A DNA stretch of 59,688 nucleotides from an uncultured Alistipes sp. (GTDB lineage: Bacteria; Bacteroidota; Bacteroidia; Bacteroidales; Rikenellaceae): contig CALUNH010000015.1 of the NCBI GenBank assembly GCA_944321965.1, positions 1-59,688 of the forward strand. The letters run 5' to 3'. The position numbers and the translations under genes are program-made. A model generated the notes under the pieces. It was not told where the DNA came from. It searched no databases and saw only the letters and a list, made by a program, of their open reading frames with translations. This document shows positions 36,901-44,368 of the stretch, piece by piece (position 1 is the first letter of the stretch; each line of letters starts with the position of its first letter).

Positions 36901-37170
36901 GGAGGAGGCCCCCACCTTGAGTTTCCGACTCTGATAGCCCAGGAAATTGAAAACCAGGACCTCTTCGGGCGCCGCTTCGATCCGGTATTTTCCATAGGAA
37001 TCGGTCGTCACTCCCCGGCTCGTGCCCTCGACAACCACCGAGGCCCCGGTCATCGGAATCCCCGACTCATCATAAACCACACCGGTAATGACGTTGCGCT
37101 GAGCCACGGCCGGCAGCGATACCGCCAGGAGGACCAATACATACAATATCTTGCTGAATATGCTTTTCAT
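33913..37170 (-). CDS. SusC/RagA-family TonB-dependent transporter (second PUL)
   Basis: A 1085-aa outer-membrane importer. Start 37170 gives a clean signal peptide (MKSIFSKILYVLVLLAVSLPAVAQ); ATGs at 37185 and 37200 are less likely. It contains the CarboxypepD_reg-like domain (VITGVVYDESGIPMTGASVVV), the LVVVGYGVQKKVNVTGSV linker, the plug (SMRIRGVGTLNDAAPLVIVDGFE; VLKDAASCAIYGNRGANGVILITTK) and a barrel ending YTIGLNIKF. No STN domain is present, in keeping with control by an HTCS rather than by FecR. It is the second gene after the main promoter at 38812-38844. Confidence 0.95.
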   Translation of the reverse strand: MKSIFSKILYVLVLLAVSLPAVAQRNVITGVVYDESGIPMTGASVVVEGTSRGVTTDSYGKYRIEAAPEEVLVFNFLGYQSRKLKVGASSVLNVEMAPESQMLDELVVVGYGVQKKVNVTGSVATVDYAELSQSRPATTTSGLLQGVSAGLYVSQTSGKPGSEGVSMRIRGVGTLNDAAPLVIVDGFEGTIDNVNPQDIASISVLKDAASCAIYGNRGANGVILITTKTAREGRFNIEYTGMVAYQEPEHYFDVISNYADYMEIMNESAWNVGKANVFSQTMIDLWREKEKDPNGIADSGYPNYVAYPNVDWMEAIFTPSVYQKHSISASGSTERIKYLMSVSYMNNPGVIDNSAVTRTSYRLNLSSDVTQWLEVGARIYGYRSDTELADISGSMTLLSRGVPCIYPYYDGKYGWMENPEQSSESRNNLYFFNRYKGSNVTHYNNTTAFVNVKLPWNIRYHASFNYSWRDALQKQHPTLGDAYSFSRDEVAYSYNDLSKLYLTYTQAHTGRWEFQTTLDWAETYGKHDISAMAGFEAYYLNDQSFASTKTGFENDILDELDNVLEATSISGSQTDYAAASVFGRVTYSYADKYLAEVNLRYDGSSRFARQSRWGLFPSFSAGWRISQEDFLKGTWVDNLKLRLSWGKLGNNSIGNYDYLSTYASGYSYPFGGKLASGAVSTLSNDLLEWETTTSFDVGLEFATLKNRLTFEADYYDKQTDGILYKAPVYATIGNKGAPYQNLCGVSNRGFEFTIGWRDQVKDFRYGISANFTRNWNRVTKYNGRLKAGWVTDANGVRSYATNIGDVSTVVDAARRTIEGRLINEYILVNTYSGDGSYFFADGSVNPAGGPRDGMIRTPDDMAWLEAMVAAGNSFLPNQKIAKDGIWYGDYIYEDANGNGVYGDSNDYTFQNVSQTPKYYYGFNIELGWKGIDFSARFAGAGGGARYWRYVGYNAYSTDPKFTLPYEIAYDHYFFDPDNPDDPRTNLSSKHGRLTMNYGSEQNGANIYSTLFLYKTDYLKLKNLTIGYTLPERLTRRIGIGSLRIFLTGDNLFTITDYPGIDPEFTDNMNYYANLRQYTIGLNIKF

Positions 37171-37193
37171 AACGGGTTCCTTCATTAATCTGT

Positions 37194-38774
37194 TTACCAT
37201 TCAATCTTGATGGAATTCACGTTGCCGGACTTGTTCACGAATGCGAACAACGTGGCACCGATATCGAACGTCTTCCGTTCTTCGGCCGTCAGCTCGCGGC
37301 AGGCCGTCGAGTAGGTTGCCGAAGGATTGGTGATGTATCCGCCATGCGCCACCTGGAAACGGATCTTCAGGTGTCCGCTCTGGATGGCATTCTCGAAGCG
37401 CATCCTGACTTCGTACACGATACCCTCGAAACTGCCGTCCCGGTTACCGTGTTCGATCATCAGTGTCGACGACATCGTGAACTGTCCGTCGGGCGAAGTA
37501 TGCGACGAGCGGTCGCATTTCCACTCCTCGCCGTCGAGGTAGTAGACATCCCAGAACAACGGGGCGCCGCGACCGTAGGTCGGCAGGGTCAGCGTCACCT
37601 CCGTGCCGGCCTCGAAGTTCCGAACCGGAACATCGAACTCGAAGTAGTCGCCCGTCCACGAGCCCTTGACACATCCCGAACTGTAGTTGTACTGCGAGAA
37701 GTTGTTCGACTCAAACGTGAAGGGGGCGGGGTTGTCCTCCGCGACCACGTAGGTCATGGTCGCCTGAGACTGGCTGGCCGTCCAGATATGGTCGGACATC
37801 CAGAGCGGCTGGGTCGTCGTATTGAATACGCCGACGCCGTCCCGATAGCCGATCGGCCACTCGACGGGAGACGTACACGGTATGATGCCGTCGCTGGACG
37901 AACTCAGCGTCTGTACGATGGCCTCACCGGCCGAATACGATGTCCCGGCCTGGTTGGCCAGCAGCGGAACGGTGTTCTTTGCGCCGTCGACATCGGTAAA
38001 CTCCACACTGAGTCCCCCTTCCGGCACGGTAAAGGGGGCAATCAGCACCGTCACCGGGGTATATCCCGCCGAGAGTTCATAGCCGTTCGCGCCGAAATCC
38101 ATCGTAATCTCCCGGGAACCGGATCCGTTGGTCACCGTCGTTTTCCCCGTATAAATATCATAGGTCGCCTCATAGGCGATGTCCGCGGTCAACGGATGGT
38201 CCTCGGAAGCCTTGATGACCATTTTCTTCAAGACGGTGTTCGACATGGCAACGATGTCGTCCGGGATCTCCAGAGTGAGCAGGCAGGAGGGCGTCTGGAA
38301 ATCCATCGCCACGGGAGCCACAACGCCGGTCACGGAGGCTTCGGCCACATACAGGCTCTGCAGCGGCTCTCCGAATTTCACTTCGTCCGGGATGCTCGCC
38401 GGGAGTTTGGAGAGATCCTTGATCGAAGCGTCGTAAGGCGTATAGGCGTAAAAGCGGTAATTGTGGTCACCGGACTGAGCAACGATGTTGTCACCGTCGC
38501 TCTTCTTCACCAGATAGGCCTGCTGCGACGCGGCAACCGGCGTGAAACAGGCCGGATCGTTCACGCTCATCAGAATATTCTCCACCCCGTCCCGCGTACA
38601 GGTCGCCCGAACGCCGACAACATCGTCTTCGGACCACTGACTTCCGGTCTTCGTGGCAGAGAAATTAACATCCAGGGAGCCGTAATTCAACCCATGGTTG
38701 TTCTCCTCAGCCTCGCCGCACGCGACCAGAGCCAGTGCGGCGACAGCCAAAACCAGATGTAAAGTTCTTTTCAT
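37194..38774 (-). CDS. Fimbrillin-like surface lipoprotein, first gene of the second PUL operon (paralogue 1)
   Basis: A 526-aa lipoprotein from ATG 38774 (lipobox LVAC, Cys19). The N-terminal half looks fimbrillin-like (DVNFSATKTGSQWSEDDVVGVRATC; YRFYAYTPYDASI; FQTPSCLLTLEIP; DFGANGYELSAGYTPVTVLIAPFTV). The C-terminal half has GSWTGDYFEFDVPVRNFEAG and LPTYGRGAPLFWDVYYLDGEEW, shared with 23759-25270. Being first in the operon, ahead of susC, is unusual; SGBP genes normally follow susD. It probably binds the target glycan or builds a surface structure. Function not established. Confidence 0.7.
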   Translation of the reverse strand: MKRTLHLVLAVAALALVACGEAEENNHGLNYGSLDVNFSATKTGSQWSEDDVVGVRATCTRDGVENILMSVNDPACFTPVAASQQAYLVKKSDGDNIVAQSGDHNYRFYAYTPYDASIKDLSKLPASIPDEVKFGEPLQSLYVAEASVTGVVAPVAMDFQTPSCLLTLEIPDDIVAMSNTVLKKMVIKASEDHPLTADIAYEATYDIYTGKTTVTNGSGSREITMDFGANGYELSAGYTPVTVLIAPFTVPEGGLSVEFTDVDGAKNTVPLLANQAGTSYSAGEAIVQTLSSSSDGIIPCTSPVEWPIGYRDGVGVFNTTTQPLWMSDHIWTASQSQATMTYVVAEDNPAPFTFESNNFSQYNYSSGCVKGSWTGDYFEFDVPVRNFEAGTEVTLTLPTYGRGAPLFWDVYYLDGEEWKCDRSSHTSPDGQFTMSSTLMIEHGNRDGSFEGIVYEVRMRFENAIQSGHLKIRFQVAHGGYITNPSATYSTACRELTAEERKTFDIGATLFAFVNKSGNVNSIKIEW

Positions 38775-38796
38775 TTGATTGGAGGTTTTAAGTTGG

Positions 38797-38867
38797 TTTG
38801 CATCGATGTAACAAATATATCCACGGCGGGTAAAACCGATCAAAAGATATGATGCAAATGATGCAAA
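38797..38867. promoter_or_regulatory. Candidate HTCS operator: three copies of GATGCAAA/TTTGCATC
   Basis: GATGCAAA occurs at 38851-38858 and 38860-38867 as a direct repeat with a 9-bp step, just upstream of the -33 element of the PUL promoter. Its complement TTTGCATC is at 38797-38804, between promoter and start codon. Placement next to the promoter and the adjacent regulator gene suits an AraC-type activator site. Confidence 0.5.
38812..38844 (-). promoter_or_regulatory. Main promoter of the second PUL operon
   Basis: On the minus strand TTTG (38844-38841), a 21-bp spacer, then TATATTTG (38819-38812): an exact Bacteroidota -33/-7 promoter, 37 bp before the ATG at 38774. Confidence 0.8.
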
Positions 38868-38908
38868 ATTCCGATCAATGCCCGTCAGGAGTCGTTCCGA
38901 GCCAGAAT

Positions 38909-41900
38909 CTACTGCTCGGAAGCTTGGTCCCGCACAATCTCAGTAGGGGTCTTGCCATACTTCTCCTTGAAGCATTTGGCAAAGTAGGAGAGATTCGAGA
39001 AGCCGACCGAATAACAGATTTCGGAGATATTGTTGCCGTGCGAATTCTTCAGCATCTCCGCAGCCACCGCAATCCGCATCGAACGGACATAGTTGTTCGG
39101 CGACGTATTCAGCAGTTTGCGGATCTTCCGCACCAGGGTCGACTGACTCATGTTCATCTGTTCGGCCAGGAGTTCGTTCGAGAGGTCGGCATTGCTGAGA
39201 TTCTCCCGAATGATGGAACTGAACCGCTCCAGAAACTCCTCGTCCTTTCTGGGGAGTCCGAACATGTCGACGGCCATCCCCGAGACACCCTGTTCCAGGG
39301 CATTCCGCAGGAGTGCCCGGCGATCGAGGATGTTCTCGATACTCGACAGGAGATACTGCAGGTCGAAAGGCTTCTCGATATAGAGGTCCGCACCGGCCTG
39401 CATCGCCTGGATCTTCGACTGAACGGAACCGCGGGCCGAAATGATGAGAACCGGGATGTGCGAGATTTCAATATCCTCACGGACCTTCGCACACAATTCG
39501 AGACCGGACATCCCGGGCATGGAGATATCCGTCAGCAACATGTCCACATCGCTCTCCTTGAGGATTTTCAAGGCTTCGGCACCCGTCGGGGCCATGAGTA
39601 TCGCGTAGTCTTCGGAGAGCTTCGAGGCCAGATACTCGCGGAATTCGCGGTTGTCGTCCACGATCAGGATGCAGGGGAGCTCCGTCCCCGCCTTCTTCTC
39701 CTCCTCGAAAGGCTCCTCGCCGCCCGCCTCGGGCGCCTTCTCCCCGGAATCGACCATCGGCAGCGTCAACACGAAGTCCGTCACGTCCGTGCGCCCGGAA
39801 AGGATCAGATCGCCGGAATGCATCCGGGCCAGATTCTTGGCCAGCGGCAAACCGATCCCCACACCGCCCGATACGGGCGTCGAATCATTGTGATACTGGA
39901 CGAAAGGTTTGAAGATCTCCTCCCGATACTCCTTCGGAATACCGGGTCCGTCGTTGATAAAATCGGCCACGATGCTCCCTTCCACCACACGAACGCAGAT
40001 GGTCAGACTGGTCTCTGCATACTTGATTGCATTGAGCAGCAGATTGTTCAGAATCTTGTCCAGAGCGGCCGAATCGGCATATACGACCGCCTGATCCAGA
40101 TCGGTTTTCACCTCGATGGCCAAATTCCGATCCCGGGCGACATCCGCGAAACTGAACAGCAGCGAATGAAGCCGCTCCAGAAAATCGACGGGCTCGCACT
40201 TGAGCGCATAGCCCATCCGTTCGATGCGGACGTAGTCGAGCAATTCATTAACCAGCTTCGAGAGGTATTCCGCACTCCGGTACATGACGTGCAGATCGTG
40301 CTGATTCTCCTCATCCGCACACCGGCTCATCACATTGTTCAAAGGGGTCTTGATCAAGGTAAGCGGAGTCTTGATCTCATGGATGACATGCGAAAAGAAA
40401 TTCATCTTTTCGTGGAACATCTCCTCGTCCTTGGCCTTCTGATAAGCCTCCTGTTCACGCTCCTTGCGCAACCGGAAGCGACGCTGCATAACCAGTACGG
40501 AGAGCAGGATCACGACCAGTACAATCAGAACGACCAGCATCGTTCCCGGGACCGAGGCCCAGAAACCCGGATGCACGGCAATTTCAAGCGGAGCGCGAAC
40601 CTCCACCCACTCCTCATCGGACTGGACACGCACCTTGAGCCAATATTGCCCGGGAGGAACATTGTAATAAAAGACCGATTTCGTAGCGGCAATGTCCCGC
40701 CACTTCTCCTCATATCCCTCCAACAGACACTGGACCTTGTTCGAAAAAGGGGCCGAAAGCCCGAGCAGCGAAAAATTGAACCCGAACGAATTGTTTTCGT
40801 GGTCGAGCGAAATCTTCGACATAAGATCGAGATTCTCCGCAAAACGGGCTTCATGGTCCCCGACCTGCATGGAGGACAGCACCACGGAAGGGATGTTCGA
40901 AGCCCTCGGCAGCGCCTCGGGATTGAAACGGATGAAACCGTTGTCGGATCCGAAGTACATGTCTCCGGAAGCGCTCCGGAAGGCGCTGTTCGTAAACTTC
41001 GAATCCAACAGGCCGTCGATGCGGGTATAGACATATCCGCCGCCGATCTCGGGATTGAATTCCACCAGCCCCTCGTCGGAGGCCAGCCACAGGTTGCCGG
41101 ACCTGTCCTCCAGCGCCTTGAAAAAGACATCGGACGTCAGGGCCTGGACGTTGCGGCGGTCATACACCGTGAAGCGTCCGTTTTCGCGGTCAAACATCGC
41201 AATCCCGATGCTGAACCCCACGGCCCAGATCCGGGCCTTGTGGTCGATGAAGATCGAACAGATCTTGTCATTGGTCAGTCCGCAACCCGACGAAGCGTCG
41301 TAATTGACCAGTTTGTCCGAGATGGAATCCCAGCAATAGACCCCGTTCGCGTAGCTGGAAAACCAGACAACCCCCGGATGCAGCGGATCCTCGACGGCCG
41401 AAGTGGTGAAAACGCCATCGAAAGCCGGGATCTCAAGGAACGAGTCGGACGGCCGGTCATACCGGAAAACCCCCAATGTCGTACCCATGAAGATCTCGCC
41501 GCCCGACGTCCTGTAAATCATATAGACATTGGGGTCGTTCACGCCCTGCACCCGTTTCAGGACACCATAGACCTTGAGCCGGTTCCCGGCAATATCCAGA
41601 CGGAACAAACCGACCTTTGTCCCGAACCACAGATACCCGCCGTCGCAGCAAATCGAGCAGATTCTCGACGGAATTCCCGCAAGCCGGTATTTCGAGGTCC
41701 GGTGCGTCACCGGATCGTAAACCAGCAGGCCCTTCTCCTCCGTGGCCACCCAGATCCTCCCCGTCCCGTCCTCGGCAAAGCCGCTGACCAGGACATTCTC
41801 CAATGACTCCCCGTCGGCAAGGTACTGCTTCTCGAAATTGTTCTGGCTCGGGCCCGAATAATTGACCCCGGCATCCTTTGTCCCGACCCACAAACCGCCA

Positions 41901-42856
41901 TCCTTGTCCACAAACGTGCAGGTGGTATAATCGTTGGACAGCGAAAACATGTCCATACCGTCGCTCCGCAGGCATTCGGACTCGCCCGTAACCAGATCAT
42001 AGCGCCAGACACCCGACGAGGTCGACAGCCAGACATTGCGCCCACGCTCCAGAAACGCATGTTGCAGCAGCGCATTCTCGGGCAACGCCAACAGCACCTC
42101 GACACGTTTCGCAACCGGATCGACCGCGGAAAGTCCCCGTTTCATACTGGCGACAAGGAGGCTGCCGTCGGGAGCATAAAACAGACCTTCGATCTCGTCG
42201 TTCTCGAAAAAATCGGACTGTGCCCCCAGCGCCACGGGATGTACCTCCCGGAACGAGCTGTCCGCATGGTAGAGGTTGGAGTGATACCGGGAGATCCACA
42301 CATCGCCGTTGGCCCCCCGGAGCATCTTCCGGAATCCCGAGAATCCGATCTTCCGATAGGGCCATTCTTGGAGTTCCCGGCGGTGAATGTCATAGGCGAA
42401 ACAGCCCTGATCGTTCACGAGCATCCAAACCTTGCCGTCGGGCTCGACGGAGATGAACGTCACCTTGTTGGTGATGACGGATCCTTCGGAACTGACCGTA
42501 TGCAGCGGGATGAAGCGGTCCTGCCGGTAACTGTACATGCAGACTCCCTTGTCGGTTCCGATCCACAGGTTGCCCTCCGTGTCTTCGACAATCACATAGA
42601 CGAAATCGGAGTCGAGGCCCATTTCCGCCATCCCGTAGACCTTGAACGTATTTCCGTCATAACGGTTCAGCCCCTTGTAGGTCCCGATCCAGATAAAGCC
42701 CCGGGAGTCCTGCATGATGGTACTGATACCGTCATAGGACATGCCGTTGTTGTTCTTGGTCAGGTGAGTAAATTCGTAGCCCCACACCCGGACGGAAAAC
42801 AGCAGCCCGAGCAGCGTCAACGGCAAAAGGAGGCGGCGAATCATACTATTTGACAT
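38909..42856 (-). CDS. Hybrid two-component system regulator (second PUL)
   Basis: A 1315-aa HTCS. The start may be ATG 42856, overlapping the galM stop by 11 bp, or ATG 42844; both precede the signal peptide MIRRLLLPLTLLGLLFSVRVWG. The periplasmic sensor has Reg_prop repeats (DSRGFIWIGTYKGLNRYDG; DTEGNLWIGTDKGVCMY), then a Y_Y_Y domain and a membrane helix (VPGTMLVVLIVLVVILLSVLV). Cytoplasmic parts are HisKA (HVIHEIKTPLTL, His826), HATPase_c (GVGIGLPLAKNLA), receiver (LLTDISMPGMSG, Asp1110) and AraC HTH (ISEICYSVGFSNLSYFAKCFKEKYG). It should sense an oligosaccharide from the unknown substrate and activate the operon whose promoter starts 65 bp past its stop codon. Confidence 0.95.
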   Translation of the reverse strand: MSNSMIRRLLLPLTLLGLLFSVRVWGYEFTHLTKNNNGMSYDGISTIMQDSRGFIWIGTYKGLNRYDGNTFKVYGMAEMGLDSDFVYVIVEDTEGNLWIGTDKGVCMYSYRQDRFIPLHTVSSEGSVITNKVTFISVEPDGKVWMLVNDQGCFAYDIHRRELQEWPYRKIGFSGFRKMLRGANGDVWISRYHSNLYHADSSFREVHPVALGAQSDFFENDEIEGLFYAPDGSLLVASMKRGLSAVDPVAKRVEVLLALPENALLQHAFLERGRNVWLSTSSGVWRYDLVTGESECLRSDGMDMFSLSNDYTTCTFVDKDGGLWVGTKDAGVNYSGPSQNNFEKQYLADGESLENVLVSGFAEDGTGRIWVATEEKGLLVYDPVTHRTSKYRLAGIPSRICSICCDGGYLWFGTKVGLFRLDIAGNRLKVYGVLKRVQGVNDPNVYMIYRTSGGEIFMGTTLGVFRYDRPSDSFLEIPAFDGVFTTSAVEDPLHPGVVWFSSYANGVYCWDSISDKLVNYDASSGCGLTNDKICSIFIDHKARIWAVGFSIGIAMFDRENGRFTVYDRRNVQALTSDVFFKALEDRSGNLWLASDEGLVEFNPEIGGGYVYTRIDGLLDSKFTNSAFRSASGDMYFGSDNGFIRFNPEALPRASNIPSVVLSSMQVGDHEARFAENLDLMSKISLDHENNSFGFNFSLLGLSAPFSNKVQCLLEGYEEKWRDIAATKSVFYYNVPPGQYWLKVRVQSDEEWVEVRAPLEIAVHPGFWASVPGTMLVVLIVLVVILLSVLVMQRRFRLRKEREQEAYQKAKDEEMFHEKMNFFSHVIHEIKTPLTLIKTPLNNVMSRCADEENQHDLHVMYRSAEYLSKLVNELLDYVRIERMGYALKCEPVDFLERLHSLLFSFADVARDRNLAIEVKTDLDQAVVYADSAALDKILNNLLLNAIKYAETSLTICVRVVEGSIVADFINDGPGIPKEYREEIFKPFVQYHNDSTPVSGGVGIGLPLAKNLARMHSGDLILSGRTDVTDFVLTLPMVDSGEKAPEAGGEEPFEEEKKAGTELPCILIVDDNREFREYLASKLSEDYAILMAPTGAEALKILKESDVDMLLTDISMPGMSGLELCAKVREDIEISHIPVLIISARGSVQSKIQAMQAGADLYIEKPFDLQYLLSSIENILDRRALLRNALEQGVSGMAVDMFGLPRKDEEFLERFSSIIRENLSNADLSNELLAEQMNMSQSTLVRKIRKLLNTSPNNYVRSMRIAVAAEMLKNSHGNNISEICYSVGFSNLSYFAKCFKEKYGKTPTEIVRDQASEQ

Positions 42857-43991
42857 AGAAGTGCCATTCGGTTACCGAAGAGTAGGTTTCTCCGGGCCGA
42901 AGCACGGTTGACGGGAATTCGGGCTGATTCGGCGAATCGGCGACATGGAATGTCTCCAGGAGCATTCCGCAGTACTTTTCCATCGGGCCGTATTTTCCGA
43001 TCTGGCTGCCATTGAACGTGCGGCCCGTAAAGGTAAGGAATGCCGGTTCGGTACTCAGGGTCACGACGCCGCGGCCGCTTTCCGGGGCGTAGAGATCCAC
43101 GACCTTCCGCAACGTCCCGTCCCAATCCCGGACGATCCAGCAACCGGACATGCCGTTGGCGATGCGCAACTGCTCATCGGCATAGTCATCCAGCCGGTAA
43201 TCGACCCGGCGCATCTGCCGGAAGTCAAACGGCGATCCCTCCACCGGAAGGAGCCGGTCGGGACAAAGCTGCCGGTTGGCCAGGACATACGTATCGGACT
43301 CCACCTGCATCAGATGGTTCATGACATAGCGGTCCCCGGGGCCCTTCAGGTTGAATACCGTATGGTTCGAGAGGTTGACGACGGTCGGGCGGTCGGTTGT
43401 CGCCTCGTATTCGATGCGGCAGACATTCTCTTCGGTCCACCAATAGGTCACCGAGCAGTCCAGATTCCCGGGATAGCCCTGTTCGCCGTCGGGGCTGACG
43501 CGCTGGAATCGCACGCCGACCCGATCCTTCTCCTGCAGGGGCGTACCCTTCCAGACAAAACGGTCGAAACCCGCGGGACCGCCATGGCACTGGACGGGAA
43601 CTCCGTCCCGCAGTTCGTTGGGCACCAGTTCGTACCTTTGGCCATCGATGGAAAACGAAGCATGGTTGATCCGGTTCCCGTAGCGGCCGATGACGCAGCC
43701 CATGAACCGCTCCGCGCCCTTTTCAAACGATGCAATGTCTCCGTACCCCACGACGACATCTCCCAGTTCACCGTTCCGGTCCGGGACCTGGATGCTGACG
43801 ATCCGCGCACCATAATCGCACACGGTCATCCCTGCGCCCGAACTGTTCATCAAGGTATAAAGCGTCGTTCGCTCTCCGGTCGAAAGCACCCCGAAATCCG
43901 ACGAAACCACAGAGAGGCGGCCGTCGCTGCACGAACATAACCCGGCTGCCGCGAACAGCAGCAGCAAATACCAATGTCTCACGATTCCCAT
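42846..43991 (-). CDS. galM: Secreted aldose 1-epimerase (mutarotase)
   Basis: A 381-aa GalM-family protein with a lipoprotein-type leader (MGIVRHWYLLLLFAAAGLCSC), so it is probably periplasmic or membrane-anchored rather than cytosolic. Recognised motifs are GMTVCDYGARIVSIQVPD, the active-site His segments VQCHGGPAGFD and VNLSNHTVFNL, and the base-containing LETFHVADSPNQPEFP. Start 43991 was chosen for the leader; the open frame extends 50 codons upstream without protein-like sequence. It converts alpha and beta anomers of aldoses such as galactose or glucose. Its 3' end overlaps the HTCS gene, so sugar mutarotation and regulation are probably co-expressed. Confidence 0.9.
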   Translation of the reverse strand: MGIVRHWYLLLLFAAAGLCSCSDGRLSVVSSDFGVLSTGERTTLYTLMNSSGAGMTVCDYGARIVSIQVPDRNGELGDVVVGYGDIASFEKGAERFMGCVIGRYGNRINHASFSIDGQRYELVPNELRDGVPVQCHGGPAGFDRFVWKGTPLQEKDRVGVRFQRVSPDGEQGYPGNLDCSVTYWWTEENVCRIEYEATTDRPTVVNLSNHTVFNLKGPGDRYVMNHLMQVESDTYVLANRQLCPDRLLPVEGSPFDFRQMRRVDYRLDDYADEQLRIANGMSGCWIVRDWDGTLRKVVDLYAPESGRGVVTLSTEPAFLTFTGRTFNGSQIGKYGPMEKYCGMLLETFHVADSPNQPEFPSTVLRPGETYSSVTEWHFYVK

Positions 43992-44368
43992 ACGATTTTT
44001 ATGATTATGATCTATTCCGTGTCCGCTCCAGGCTTCGGCCTTGAAGGTGCAGGTCTCCCTTCCCGCAAGAAGGATTCTCCCGTCTTTTTGTTGTATAAAA
44101 TTATACAAAACATTCGGTTTCGGGCAACAATCTTCAATCAATCTTTACAAGAATCCGAGCATAAAAAGGCGTGTCTCCTGTCTCACAACGCATTCCGGCA
44201 TCGGTCGGTCACGCCATTCGGGAGAGCTTCGGCAGGCGCATCCGGCAGCGGAAAGATTTTTTACCGGGCGTTTGTATGTATTTCGGGGCCCGGAGCCCTC
44301 TTTATTAATGAAGGGAACCCAGTTCCGCCGATACGATAACGGAAACGCATAACCCAAAAAATTAGCAG
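43992..44368. other. Divergent intergenic region between galM and the metalloprotease gene
   Basis: It must hold promoters for both directions, but no perfect TTTG/TAnnTTTG pair is seen on either strand. The clearest element is the palindrome at 44091-44108. The AT-rich stretch just before 44369 lacks a strong Shine-Dalgarno. Confidence 0.6.
44091..44108. promoter_or_regulatory. Perfect 18-bp palindrome, possible operator
   Basis: TTGTATAA-AA-TTATACAA reads the same on both strands. It is 100 bp upstream of the galM start and 261 bp upstream of the protease start. The dyad symmetry suggests a dimeric repressor site. No dedicated repressor gene is nearby. Confidence 0.4.
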
